Shown: positions 18,953-29,309, counted from the first letter of the stretch. The stretch is 32,420 nt of DNA from Chara braunii (GCA_003427395.1 BFEA01000017.1:328891-361310), one strand, 5' to 3'. A program made the numbers and translations. The notes: generated by a model from the letters alone, not told the origin.

Positions 18953-21900
18953 NTTTAACAGTTAAGGGGGGCCTCCATCTATTGGTGGGGAGCAACACCT
19001 GCTGGAAAACGGGTCCAGTGTCCCTTACATCGACCAAAGATTGAAATCATCTGGAATTGTCTGGGACATAGTGGTGGAGAATTTCTGCCGGCATTGATTA
19101 CCCTGGAGTCCAGGGGATCGACCGAGCAGGGTGTTGGGAGAATGGGCAGACCTCTTCGCCTGAATTCGGCGCCAGATTCGTCACTTATGCATTAGTCCTT
19201 CCTTCCCCCTGTGGTGTAGCTATGTCGCAGTTCATGAACTCAGATTGAAATGAGATTATTAATAGAACCGAAGCTACCATGCAACTGCCAAAAGGACTTT
19301 TGCTTCTACTCTTGCCTCTACAGTCTGACGTCCCTCCCTCCCTAGGGGGTTTATCGTTGAATTGTCCCTAGGCTGCCAGATGTGACCCGTGCGTGTGGTC
19401 GTGTTCGGGGGGCACCGGACTGCCACCTCTTTTCCTTTATGTGACGTACTCAGTCAGGGAAAGTGGGTGGGGCGGGAAGGGGTCCGGGAAGGTAGCAGGG
19501 GGGCATAGGGGAAATGAGGGTTCAATATTCAGCTAGTCTTTAAACAGCAGTTTATAGTCCCTCTTCCTTTCTAAGTCTTGGTGGCCGTCTAAGCTGTCGT
19601 CGTCCCCGCTCCATTTGACTTCTACTATCCATCCTCCCCTTACCCCTCCTAACCACTCCTGGCAGAAGGAAGTGATTGCTTTCTTGATGTCCTTTTTCTG
19701 TCGGCACAGGTCCAGTTGTGGCTTCAAAGTTTGTCATTTTTGTGTTATTTCCATCTGGATCTGTTGTTTTATTTGTTCCATGATTTCTGTTGCATCTATT
19801 TGGATTTTATCTAGAGCAAGCAAGCATCATTGCCACCATAAGGCCCATAACACTGTCTGTCTCCCTAATCTGAACATATTGTCTTCGAAGGTGGTCGCCA
19901 GTGACCTGCCAGTATCGTCTGCCATGACCAGGGCCAGGGGGATGAGGTTCCCATCTTCCTCCAGATACGTTCCCAACTTGTCCAAATGAACTGGGCAATC
20001 GGGCACTGCATGAACACGTGTTCGATTGTCTCGGCCCTCTTGTGTGATGGGAAGCAATTAGAGCAACGTTTGCACCATGGTAACAATTCCCCCCTCTGTT
20101 CCAAGTGCGTACGGTCAACCAGCCAGTTATTCGTGGGCAGGCAACGATGAGCTATCTGCCATTGCAAGGAATTGATTTTAGCTGGTCGGGACTTCCTCTC
20201 CTGGAACCAGCGGATGGGTTTGAGAAGATTGATGTCCACATTTAGATGTCTGGCCCAACGGTCATTTATTTGGCCCTCAGGTGTCATTTAGGCCGTAGCA
20301 TTTTGTAAGTGGATTTGACTGTCAGTTTGTGTAAATAAAGTCATTTCGGGGTATACCTTGATTGTCCTTGTAGGAGTTTCCAACGTCACTCTTCCGGGTT
20401 AAAAGGCAGGTCCCGAATGTCTTTGTGTGGATAGAAGGTTGACCATCCCTTTCCTTCATCCAGCACTCTGATTCTGATTACCTCTGTTTTGTCCACCCAT
20501 TGAAGGGGTCTCTACTTTCTTGGAAAGTGCCCTTGTGTCCTACAGTGTAGTATTCTGTCAAGGTTTTTTGTGTGTCTGTCATATGTACTCTACCAACCTT
20601 TCCTGTTAGTCCAATGCGGGCTACCCAGTCCCATTCTTTTATTGATGGTCATTGTCTCAGTATTTGGTACCATGCCAAGGGGATACTTTCAATTATCTGA
20701 TGTAAGTGACGCTCTGCGTGATGACAGTATCTGAGTGTTGCTCTCAGTTGTTCTATCCCCTTCCAGTTTTTTCTCTCGCAGTCTCATAGGTCCCCTACTC
20801 GAAGGATCCCCCGTTTTACCCAGCCTTCCCATGAAGAAGCCGAGCACATCATTACCCGTCCTTGCGTGTCTGTGATCCCTCTGTTCCCAAAGAGGGGCTG
20901 GCGGAAGACCTCCTCCCAACGGTCCGGGTCTGGTCTATCAGGAAGCGGGAGTCTGCGCCAGGTTTTAAGTAGGTCCGGCCATAACTCATCTTCTTGCCGT
21001 CCCGTCTGCTCCCCTCCGTATTGCTGGTCTGGCAGCCTCCTCGGTAGCCCCCGCGGGATTGCCCAGAACCTGTCGTCTATCCATCTCAGCGAGTGGGTCT
21101 CTGGGGGGGTTTCCGGTGCTAGACGGGACAGGTGTTCTAAGGCCAGGGGGGTCCAGGGGCTTCGGGCGAGAAGATCAATTTTTCGATCCACTGAAGCCGC
21201 AACGCTTGGCTTTGTATGGCCGGGTCGATGATCCCTAGTCCACCGCCTACATTTGGTTGTGTGACTGAATCCCATGCTACCCTACTGATCACGTGGGTGC
21301 ATTCGCTGTCTCCTCGCCAAAGGAAGGCGGTTGCCTTGGATTTCAATTCTTTTAACGCCCTTTTGCTTAGGGGCCAGAGAAGAGATTTATACCAAAGGGA
21401 TGCAAAGACCACATTGTTTAGAATCAGGGCCCGCCCAAAGATTAACGTGTGTTTGTTTTTCCATTCAGACAATTTGCTCAAGGTCGGGATGCTGATCCAT
21501 GCATCATTTGTGGTTGGTTTACCTTGTGCGGTCATGGTTATCCTTAGAATTCGTAGGGGTGCCTCCAGCGGTAACCACCTAATTCTTGGTGTCTTTGGGG
21601 GCTGGCCGCCTTGGTAGTGGATCCACCAGCCTTGTGTTTTGCTGCCCCAGTTTATTTTCATATCAGAGATTTGTGCGAATTTGTCCATCATGTGGTGAAT
21701 TTCCTCCATATTTTGTCGAGTTGCCTCCACCATTATCGTTAGGTCATCGGCAAACAGGGAGCATACCGGGACCGCTTCTTCAGGGATGTGGGAGACCCGG
21801 ATTCTAGAGATATCCTTCTTTGCTCGCAAGTTTGCCGTCAGGGCTTCTATAATGATCAAAAATAAAAAGGGGGCGATAGGATCCCCCTGACGTACCGACC

Positions 21901-22690
21901 GTTCCAGTCGAATGGGGGGTGTCAATGACCCATTGACCTGTATGCATGTGGTTGCGTTCTGGTGGAGGATTCTGACCCATCTTCTGAAGTGCGGTCCGAA
22001 ATTCATCTTCTGCAGACATTTTTCAAGAAAAAGTCAGTCTACGTGGTCGTAGGCCTTCTCAAAGTCTATGAAGATGATCGCGGCGTTGTGCTGGGAGTGC
22101 CTGGTTAACTGTAGTATTTCATGCACCAGCAAAAAATTTTCCTGTATGTTTCTATTCTGCATGAATCCAGTTCGAGACGGGTGAATAATGTCCACCAGTA
22201 CTGGAATCATCCTATTGGCCAAAGCTTTGGCTAACATCTTGTAGACGATTGTGAGTAACGTAATTGGGCGATAATTTCTGATGTTTAGTTTGTCCCCCTT
22301 TTTATATAGTGAGGTCAGCACCCCTTGCCCTACCATCAGCGCATTTCCAAACCTCGTTATAGTACTCCATTAGATCTGCGCTCATAAAATCCCAGGAGGT
22401 TTCCCAAAATTCTTTAGGGAGACCGTCCATTCCGGGCGTTTTTTCTTCCTTCATCTGTAGGAGTGCAGTCCATATTTCTTGTTTGGAGAGGGGGGCCTCC
22501 AATTGATCTCGTTGTTTCTGGGAGAGTCTTTTTTCCATGGGGAGTAGGAAGTCGTCTATCATTCTGTGTCGTGTACCGTTGTCTGCGATATCAATGTGGG
22601 TTGAGAATGGATCCTTGAAGAAGTCCCGTGTGATCTTCATGCAGCGGGTTGTTGTCAACGTTGGCATCCCATCTGAATGGAATTATCTCC
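18924..22690 (-). mobile_element. LINE C, 5'-truncated non-LTR retrotransposon
   Basis: Minus direction: RT domain from about 22690, zinc-binding domain, C-terminus ending near 19533, ~500-bp 3' UTR, the module at 19024-18970, a very short spacer and poly(A) (T-run 18924-18956 with one N). No endonuclease is present. It is a different subfamily from LINE A/B: alignable in the RT and linker but diverged. Confidence 0.9.
19533..22690 (-). pseudogene. LINE C ORF2: reverse transcriptase and zinc-binding domain
   Basis: Motifs in minus order: KTPGMDGLPKEFW (about 22420), YKKGDKLNIRNYRPITLL (about 22270), FIDFEKAYDHVD (about 22050), then TGA, MNFGPHFRRWVRILHQN, RQGDPIAPFLF, SLFADDLTIM (catalytic FADD, about 21745), WGSKTQGWW, RWEEVFRQPLFGN (about 20910), NSLQWQIAHRCLP, and a Cys/His-rich block (CKRC, CFPSHKRAETIEHVFMQC) of the zf-RVT type. 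The stretch 22006-21137 (289 codons) is still open. Breaks: a frameshift near 22310, TGA at 22034, a frameshift at the G-run near 21150, and several TGA/TAA in 20290-20690, including one where relatives have Trp (DLPFNPEE). It is the best-preserved RT in the window but dead. Confidence 0.92.
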
Positions 22691-23530
22691 CTTAGGGTTG
22701 GAGTCCCTCCCTACGAGGGTTACACAGGGTGGGTTGTGTGATCCTTGAGAGGGAGGGGCGGTGTTGAGGGTTTGTCCTTTTCCGGGTCACGCTGATTTTT
22801 GGGTCGGATCAGCTATGGCAGTTGGGGAGAGAGGAGAAGGGGTGCTGATGCCATCATGGTGAGATGTTGAAGGGTTGTTTCACTTGGAGGGGGTGGGGCA
22901 GGAGGGAAGGGGGATCTTCGGCTTTGCGGGGCATACTTTGGGGGCACTGTATGCAGTTGAGGGAGCAGGAGTGGTATTTAGGAGGCTGTTCTGAACTGGG
23001 GCTGGGAGGTGAGGAGGCACTTCCCCCCGGAGGTAGTGATCAGACAGGGGGTCATTTTTTGGGGGGAGAGGAGTAATCTGTCTTGGTTCTTGTGAGCCTT
23101 GTACATGCAGTCGAGAATTGAATAGGCACTGGAGTTTCCATAAGGAAAGAGGGTGGTTTTTTCCCTCCCTTCCCCTCTTCTTGTGGGAATAGTAGGTGCT
23201 TATATGGTTTTTTCAATCTTCTGATTTCCTGATTTCTCAACATGTTCTTGAATGGGATTTAATTTTCTGATAAAAAAATTATTTATAAGCCGGCGCTGGT
23301 GGCAGGGGGCTCTGGTTGCGATGGTGGGGGATAATGCGCTCTGCGGCCATGGGGCTAGCCTGCAAGGTGGAAATAGGGTACAGCAGCGGTGAAGATGGTG
23401 GCTTCATCGCAGTATGACTTCTTAGAGTAGGGTTGTGGGGATTTTATGTGAGATATCTGCAACCAGCGCCTGAAGGAGCTGAATGATCGGAACTACAATT
23501 ATGGTGCTGATTGGTGGCTTGTCTGGTATT
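22691..23530. other. G-rich region, no gene recognised
   Basis: Between the truncated 5' end of LINE C and family D. The plus strand is unusually G-rich (GGGAGAGAGGAGAAGGGG-type runs at 22820-23070). Short open frames exist on both strands but have no recognisable domain, and codons follow base composition. Nothing else is supported. Confidence 0.5.
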
Positions 23531-23539
23531 TGCTGTAAT

Positions 23540-24372
23540 CTTGGGTCCCCGTGGGTTTCCGAATGGACGAGGCCAGAACGACGCTGGTCGGAGCTGGGGC
23601 TTGGTCGCGCTGCCCTGTAACTCGAGCTATACGAGGGCAAGAGACCTGGTAGAGAGATCTGGGGAGTTGTCGAGGGTGGAAGGCACTTTAGTGTCCTTTG
23701 GTAAGCTGGTGCTTAGTCAACGCTGGTCGGAGCCGGGGCAGGTCATTTTGCCCTGTAGCCTAGCAGGTGGGAGTCTTCTGGGTTGGATCATGCCACTCTG
23801 TAACCTAGCAGCTGGGGGTGTGAGGCCACAGACTAAGTATCAGGATATAGGGATGAGGCAGGTAGGGGTGGGCTACTGAAAGGCTCTAAGGCAAGTATTT
23901 CTCGTCTGAATGTTCTTCCAAAAAACAAAAGGGCCCTTTGCATTTAGTACTGTATAGATGTCTGTTTTCTTCTATTAGCCCCTTCGAGGCTGTTTTCAAT
24001 AGTACTTGGTGCAAGTTGTTCTCAGATTTTTCTCAAAAAAAAAAACCTGTCATCAAAGGGCGTCTCCTGATCAGTTAACCCCCCTGTTCCGGGGCAATCA
24101 AGGCTGGCAGGGGGAGGCCTTCTTGAATTTTTTTTCTCAATCTTTCTCAAAAAAAGACCTGCCTTAGGATTCTGGGTACTCCTTGCAACTCATTTTTGGC
24201 ATCTTGATGCTGTTATATTCATGGACCTGCGGGTTTTCGATGCCAGAACGACGCTGGCCGGTGCTGGGGGGTTGCCCTGTAACCTGTTGATAGCAGGAAT
24301 GGAGTGACATGCGTAAGGTATACCAGTAGGGGAGACTGGTATCACCTCAACTAGTACTACCTGCAGAGTCTT

Positions 24373-24417
<45 letters not shown>

Positions 24418-24880
24418 CTGGTAGAGAGATGTGGGGATGCCTTGGGCCGGGCATTCCAAGGGAAAACCAAGGGTTGCTGTCGGGACGACGCTGGCCGGAG
24501 CTGGGATGAGTCGTGTTGCCCTGTAACCTAGCAGGGTGGGGGCATGAGGCCTGGGGGAGCTCGGCAGGTAATTAGACAGTGTTAGAGAATTTTAGAGTGT
24601 TTTGTCGGGGAGTCCAGGGGTTCTGAACATTCGAAGGACTTTTGTGGTAATTGCTGCTTGAGTAGCCTAGCAATAGGTCAACAGTTATCCACGTTCTTCC
24701 TAAATCTTCCTGAACTTTTTTCATAGTTTTCAGATTGTTCTTAGCCGAAGCCAGGTAATGGCCCTGGTATTTCAAATCATTTGTATATTCTACATGGGAC
24801 ACTGGGCCCAGTTCCCAGCACCCCACGAATAGATTGAAGCATTTGTCCCAACAAAAAAAAAAAAAACAGAAAAAAAAACA
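23540..24880 (+). mobile_element. Family D retroposon, plus copy
   Basis: Repeated modules of the form GACGCTGGTCGGAGCTGGG, then GCCCTGTAACCTAGCAG, then GAGGCC or GGCCTGGTAGAGAG occur at about 23568, 23718, 24244 and 24484, followed by GTGTTAGAGAATTTTAGA, a spacer, a module-like 3' end (24796-24840) and poly(A) (24853-24880). Two other copies (26800-27600 and 29531-30092, both minus) show the same order. No protein motif; a non-autonomous element using a LINE-like tail is the simplest reading. The left boundary is uncertain. A poly(A) insert interrupts it at 24298-24414. Confidence 0.7.
24298..24414 (+). mobile_element. Nested ~70-bp poly(A) insert in family D
   Basis: Family D normally runs from GATAGCAGG into GGCCTGGTAGAGAG within about 10 bases (see 27290 in reverse). 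Here about 75 bases plus an A-run of roughly 40 separate them. The insert contains a hairpin, GGT-ATACCAGT / ACTGGTAT-C-ACC with loop AGGGGAG (about 24320-24350). It may be a very short SINE or a processed small RNA; no target duplication is evident. Confidence 0.6.
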
Positions 24881-25270
24881 GCTATGTACTGTAACCTGCA
24901 AGTACTATGCTTTCTAGGCAAAAAAGAGACATTTTATTTTCTGCTATCGTTCGTTCAACGGGTGAGGGAAAGCAATGCTGCCCAGAGGCACCATTACCTT
25001 GACAGTGGTAGCCTAGGCCCTAGGGTGGTCTGACAGAAGTGACCTTCAGAATGTTGGTGGGGTGTTTGGTGTTTAAACCACAAGTACACAGCCCCCACCT
25101 TGCAGTCCAAAACTTGTTGCCACAAGAAAATGAGTGAGGCCGATACGTCAAAACGTTGATAAAGCGGCCCCATTTTCCTTTCGCGCCTCCAGAATTTGAG
25201 GTGTCAGACCCGCGGCCCAGGTGCCCATGTACTGGTGGTTTAACAGTTAAAACTTTTAGTTGTTTCGTTC
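24881..25270. other. Unassigned spacer before the mitochondrial insert
   Basis: No gene recognised. An open plus frame upstream of the nad6 fragment includes PPEFEVSDPRPRC, but I cannot tie it to a mitochondrial gene. A near-palindrome GTTTAACAGTTAAAAC lies at about 25238. Confidence 0.4.
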
Positions 25271-25403
25271 TTCAACTTCAGGAAATCTACTTTATACCAC
25301 TTATTTTTATTTGTTTCTGGTTTCAAGTCTTATTTTATTAGTGGCCATGATTGGAGCTATAGTACTTACCATGCATAAGACTACACAAGTAAAAAGACAA
25401 GAT
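25271..25403 (+). pseudogene. nad6: Nuclear mitochondrial insert: nad6 C-terminal fragment
   Basis: The plus frame reads GNLLYTTYFYLFLVSSLILL, then VAMIGAIVLTMHKTTQVKRQD, the highly conserved last membrane helix and tail of plant and algal mitochondrial NADH dehydrogenase subunit 6. Similarity begins abruptly near 25271 and ends at KRQD (25403), after which the frame runs into unrelated repeat DNA. About 44 codons survive with no stop, so the transfer may be fairly recent. It is far too short to work and has nuclear repeats on both sides. Confidence 0.85.
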
Positions 25404-25496
25404 TGGGTGCAGTGGATGCACCTGGGACCAAGTCCCACCAAGTACTCAGATTCCCATTTTCTGACCCTAGATTTTGAAGATCATTTGAACGAGAGG

Positions 25497-25535
25497 GGGA
25501 CGCTGGACCCGGTTTCCAGCAGTAGGGGGCCCACC
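25497..25535 (+). repeat. Two-hairpin module, partial (copy 7)
   Basis: GGGGACGCTGGACCCGG and TTCCAGC give the first hairpin (GCTGGA/TCCAGC); the second is degraded to GGGGGCCCACC. Plus orientation. No A-tract follows at once; it is succeeded by copy 8 about 40 bp on. Confidence 0.7.
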
Positions 25536-25576
25536 AAAAGGATGTCGCAACTCTCAATCATCTTGATTTTTCATAA

Positions 25577-25685
25577 GGGATGCTGGGGCCCGGTTGCCAG
25601 CACGTGATGCTCCCCACCAATAGACTGGAGTCTGTGTTTAAAATTAAAAAAAAGAAGGAAAAAAAAAGAAAAAGAGAGAGAGAGA
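25577..25685 (+). mobile_element. Retroposon 3' end (module copy 8) with A-rich tail
   Basis: The module at 25577-25632 (GGGATGCTGGGGCCCGG, GCTCCCCACCAATAGAC, TGGAG) is followed by a purine tail of A-runs ending in (GA)n at 25675-25685. Plus orientation, matching copy 7, so two same-direction 3' ends stand in tandem. Confidence 0.75.
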
Positions 25686-25765
25686 TCAATGACCAGAAAT
25701 GAAGGACCAGCTTGAGTGGGAATTGGCCGCCACCAGCCAACTGTGTTTGAATGGTGAGGTCTGAG

Positions 25766-26147
25766 GAACACTAGGAATGTTTGAACTTATCCGTGGTCGT
25801 GATTGTGGTCAGGTGCATCCAGGCTTGGCCGTAAAAGCAGTTAGTTACATCCTGGAAAAGTCCTCCTTTGAGTATGGCCTTTGAATGGTCAGGTCTTACG
25901 CTGTCTCTTATACACATCTAGATGTGTATAAGAGACAGGGTCAGGTGCATCCAGGCTTGGCCGTAAAAGCAGTTAGTTACATCCTGGAAAAGTCCTCCTT
26001 TGAGTATGGCCTTTGAATGGTCAGGTCTTACGAACACTAGGAATGTTTGAACTTATCTGTGGTCGTGATTGCGGTCAGGTGCATCCAGGCTTGGCCGTAA
26101 AAGCAGTTAGTTACATCCTGGAAAAAGTCCTCCTTTGAGTATGGCCT
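25766..26147. repeat. ~134-bp tandem repeat, partly an artefact
   Basis: Units start at GAACACTAGGAATGTTTG (25766 and 26032) and contain GGTCAGGTGCATCCAGG and TGAGTATGGCC. If the adapter and the 94-bp repeat it creates are removed, the period is about 134 bp with two units plus the tail of an earlier one (TTTGAATGGTGAGGTC at 25747). A real short tandem repeat probably made this place prone to misassembly. Confidence 0.7.
25901..25938. other. Nextera mate-pair junction adapter (artefact)
   Basis: CTGTCTCTTATACACATCT (25901-25919) is directly followed by its reverse complement AGATGTGTATAAGAGACAG (25920-25938). These are the two 19-bp Tn5 mosaic ends joined as in the Nextera mate-pair circularisation junction. 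The 94 bp before it (25807-25900) and after it (25939-26032) are identical. It is not genomic. Confidence 0.98.
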
Positions 26148-26295
26148 GAGGTGGCAGTCTGGAGTGGGAGCTCCCTGGTAAGCGAGGAGCCGCGTTTCTC
26201 TCAGATGATCCCAGACATCTGTCCTAGTCCCGAATTGCTTTTTCCAAGTACACCCAGATGATTAGGACTCAATTTTGGCTCCTGCTTTGTAAAAT

Positions 26296-26390
26296 GGGAC
26301 GCTGGACCCGGTTTCCAGCAGGTGCAGCTCCCCACCAATAGTTTGGAGGGTGGATGGGGCATGTTTTGAAACCCTAAAGGCAAAAAAAAA
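26296..26390 (+). mobile_element. Retroposon 3' end (module copy 9)
   Basis: The module at 26296-26350 (GGGACGCTGGACCCGG, TTTCCAGCAGG, GCTCCCCACCAATAG) is followed by a ~30-bp spacer and an A-run (26382-26390). Plus orientation. The second stem has a mismatch (GCTCC with GGAGG). Confidence 0.75.
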
Positions 26391-26799
26391 CACGCGCTGG
26401 CAAAGAAACCACGTGCCAACTTGAACGGAGCGATTTCAGTCCAAAAGCATCCGTTGGGCTTTTTTTTTTTTTTTTTTTTTCCCCCTCTGACACCATGTCC
26501 GACCCCTGTAAATATGACACCTGGTCTGACACCACGGCCGTCAGTACTTCCGTGATGTGTGTTTTCTTTGCCAATTTGGTACTCAAAGGTGACATAAACG
26601 TACTCACCCCTTTTTATTATTATTATTACTTTGAAAGGGCCACAGCCTTGGAATTTTGGGCCTTCCTCCACTACTTGACAGTCTGGACTCGTGAAAATTG
26701 GTGAGTGTAGCCTCGCTCCACTTACTCTCGAAGTGGAATCTTAAAAATCCCCTCCAAGGGTTGTCAGATAGCACTCGTGAAGAGAACTCTTGAACCCTC
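26391..26799. other. Poly-T tract and unassigned sequence
   Basis: A T-run at 26461-26480 may be the poly(A) end of a minus-oriented retroposon, but no two-hairpin module follows. CTGACACCA words recur at 26486 and 26525, and a (TTA)n stretch lies at about 26616. No gene recognised. Confidence 0.45.
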
Positions 26800-27600
26800 T
26801 TTTTTTTTTCTTAATTCTTTTTTTTGGGACAAATGCTCCAGTCTATTCGTGGGGAGCAACACGTGCTGGGAACCGGGCCCAGCGTCCCATATAGAATTAT
26901 ACAAGTGATTTGAAATACCAGGGCCATTACCTGAACGATCTGAGAACCTTGAAGAGATTCTAGAAGATTTAGGAAAAGACATGGGTAACTACTAACCTAT
27001 TGCTAGGCTACTCAAGCAGCACTTACTAAGTCAAAACGGCAAGCCACAGAAGCCCTTTGAATGCTCCGAACCCCTGGAATCCCCAACAAAACGTTCTAAA
27101 ATTTTCTAACACTGTCTTATTCCCTGCCGAACTTTTCCAGGCCTCATGCCCCATCCTGCTAGGTTACAGGGCAACACAACTCACCCCAGCTCCAGCCAGC
27201 GTCGTACCAACAGCAAACCTTGGTTTTCCCTTAGAATGCCCGGCCCAAGGCATCCCCAGATCTCTCTACCAGGCCTCTCGCGCCTGCTATCAACAGGTTA
27301 CAGGGTAACCACCCAGCTCCGGCCAGCGTCGTTCTGGCATTGAAAAACCGCAGATCCATGAATATAACACCATTAGAAAAACCTAAAATGAGTTGCGAGA
27401 AGTGCCCAGAATCCTAGAGCATTCTCAAAACTTTCCTCATGAGATAGGCTAAAATTCAGAAAAAAATCTCAAAAAGCTTGGAAAACATGAGAGCGGGGGG
27501 GTCAAAACTGAAACGCCTACTATCCAAAACTCCCCCCCTTGACAGACGGAAACGTCGTGCACAGCCTGCAAACTCGCCGTTTCTCTAGGGTGCTCCATCC
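26800..27600 (-). mobile_element. Family D retroposon, minus copy
   Basis: T-rich tail (26800-26825), module copy 10 (26835-26887) with stem GCTGGG/CCCAGC, then in reverse the family D body: CCAGGGCCATTACCTG, CTTATTCCCTGCCGA, CCTGCTAGGTTACAGGGC, CCAGCTCCAGCCAGCGTCGT, a second such unit near 27295-27340, and the 5' part shared with 14277-14619 (27335-27560). This is the longest uninterrupted D copy and the best guide to its order. No coding. Confidence 0.8.
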
Positions 27601-28261
27601 TACCCCTGGTTCAGCCTCCTTTTCTGAGAGTCGCCCTCGAGTTGAGGTGGACAAAGGAGTAGTTTACGTGTCCTGTAGTTGTGTCGCCCAGTAGTCCTGC
27701 AATTCGAGAGTCGTTGGTTCTAGAGCAAGTGGAGGGAGGGAGGGAATCCCGAGAGCTACCAGGGTCTGACAGATCTTGAACTACTCTCGAAATTTTTCGA
27801 GAATAGAGAGTAGTGGAGCGGGACCCATTACCATCGAACTGACTGGCCCCATGTGATTCAGAGGTATGTGGTTTTATCCATAAACGGATTCAAACTCAGG
27901 TCTGGACTTCAGCAGTTCACGGGTGTACCTACTGAGCGAGGTCAGTTGTTGGTGCCCGGACAATTTTTGTGTCATTGTTTGTTTTTTTGGTGGTTGTTTG
28001 TGTTGTTTTTTCCCCAAAAATGTGTAGCACCATTGAGGTAACTCAAGTCAACAGCTGAGCAGTGGAGGTGGGACCCAGTCCCGGGACGCGGGGGGATCGT
28101 GGGTGGAGTAGAGTGACAGCACCAAAAATTTGAAGCTGGAGGGAATGACAGGTGGACAGCACTGGCCACTGGTAAAGAATTGTAGCCTTCTGCTAGCAAA
28201 GTTTCAAGACCGCTGCGGGGTTGAAGTCCCACTTAATGCGAGTCCTTTGCAAAAATTTGAT
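27601..28261. other. Unassigned region with hairpin and tRNA-like boxes
   Basis: No gene recognised. At 27780-27814 ACTACTCTC/GAGAGTAGT encloses a second pairing TCTCGA/TCGAGA. On the minus strand TCGCTCAGTAGG (27939-27928) and GTTTGAATCC (27895-27886) resemble Pol III A and B boxes. Confidence 0.45.
27886..27939 (-). other. tRNA-related relic (A/B-box-like)
   Basis: The A-box-like word fits the consensus TRGYNNAGNNGG except at position 2. The B-box-like word differs from GGTTCGAATCC by one C-to-T change and its first base. The 32-nt spacing is normal. Acceptor and T stems do not pair, so it is not a functional tRNA; it may be the head of an old SINE. Confidence 0.35.
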
Positions 28262-28315
28262 GGCTCCGAATTATTTGTGGGGAGCATCATGGGCTGGTAA
28301 CCGGTTCTAGGCTCC
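28262..28315 (-). repeat. Diverged two-hairpin module (copy 11)
   Basis: GGCTCCGAATTATTTGTGG, GGAGCATCATGGGCTGG and TTCTAGGCTCCC follow the module order with many changes; the first stem is largely lost. There is no poly-T in front, only an A/T-rich stretch. Likely the oldest copy in the window. Confidence 0.6.
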
Positions 28316-28436
28316 CTTTGTGTGCTGAGTATAGTATTACCTAAGTAGACATCATTGATTGCCCTGGGCTGTAGGGTCTACGAGGGGGTTAGTGCATACT
28401 TGCCAGAGTAAAAATTAAGTCCGGACAACATAGGAG

Positions 28437-28437
<1 letters not shown>

Positions 28438-28499
<62 letters not shown>
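28438..28499. repeat. 62-base poly-C run
   Basis: An uninterrupted C homopolymer between GGAGA and TCTTGTCGC. Long pure C/G runs are rare in genomes and common as two-colour sequencing or gap-filling artefacts, so it may not be real. Confidence 0.95.
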
Positions 28500-28501
<2 letters not shown>

Positions 28502-29305
28502 TTGTCGCTACCCCATCTCTTGTCCAGTTCTCACTACAGAGAGCCGCCCCTACTCAGCGATCTCGGTCAAAAGTCCGGGCCCGGAGAAAAGACTGAGATG
28601 CTGCTGCTGTGAGGGTACCACTCCTCAGTTTAATAAGAACATCATACAGCAGTGAGAATGGAGAAAATTATAAAAAAAAACAAGAGAAGAAGAAGAACAA
28701 AGAATGGATTGCGACAAGTTCAGACTGGGACCAAAGGTATCAAGGGTGCACATGGTGCGACCAAAGGTGGTGATACCGCTCAACACAAGTTCAACTCAGG
28801 CCCGGTGCTTCTCAACGGAGACCCAACTTATGACACCATAGGTTGCCCTGGAGATCTGCAAGGGTATTTATGCTGCTCTAAGGATACTGTAAAACCTACG
28901 TGGGAGCAGAGAGACAGGGCACATCACCCAGCAAAGGAAGAGAGGGGGTAGGGGAAAGGGAGGTCTGCTTGCCTGCTTAAACTGAACCAGACTCCAAGAA
29001 TGAGAAATCAAGGGGCTGTAAGCTGAGTGAAGAGGGGGAAGTCAATCTGTTCCCAACGCTGTCAGGGCCGGGCATGAGAGCTGTGAATACTACATCTTTC
29101 AGTAGGATATATCATGGAGGCAAGCATCTCAGCAGCTGCGGTATACTTCCTTCTGCCAAAAGTTCAGTCATTGGAGGTGGGCGAGGCAGCTGGGTGGTAG
29201 CTCAAATACAAATCTGTTCACATTAACAACTACGAGTCTACGACAACAAACCGATTTTTCCTACAGGAATGGGGTGTGGCAGAGCATTACTTAGAAACTC
29301 TTCCC
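28500..29305. other. Region with an unassigned open frame
   Basis: A plus frame at 28652-28951 begins Lys/Arg-rich (KKNKRRRRTKNG) and continues with GCPGDLQGYLCC. It has no recognisable domain and contains a duplicated GACCAAAGGT word. Nothing else supported; probably repeat-derived or random. Confidence 0.4.
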
Positions 29306-29309
29306 AACC

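Noticed and set aside
23550-24880. CRISPR-like array from regularly recurring units
   Set aside because: Units are long, imperfect, irregularly spaced and end in a poly(A) tail; they belong to a retroposon.
25847-26147. Recent 94-bp genomic duplication separated by a 38-bp palindrome
   Set aside because: The palindrome is exactly the Nextera mate-pair junction, so the duplication is best explained as a read-through artefact.
28652-28951. 99-codon open frame as a gene
   Set aside because: Lys/Arg-rich start, duplicated word, no recognisable domain, no promoter or splice evidence.
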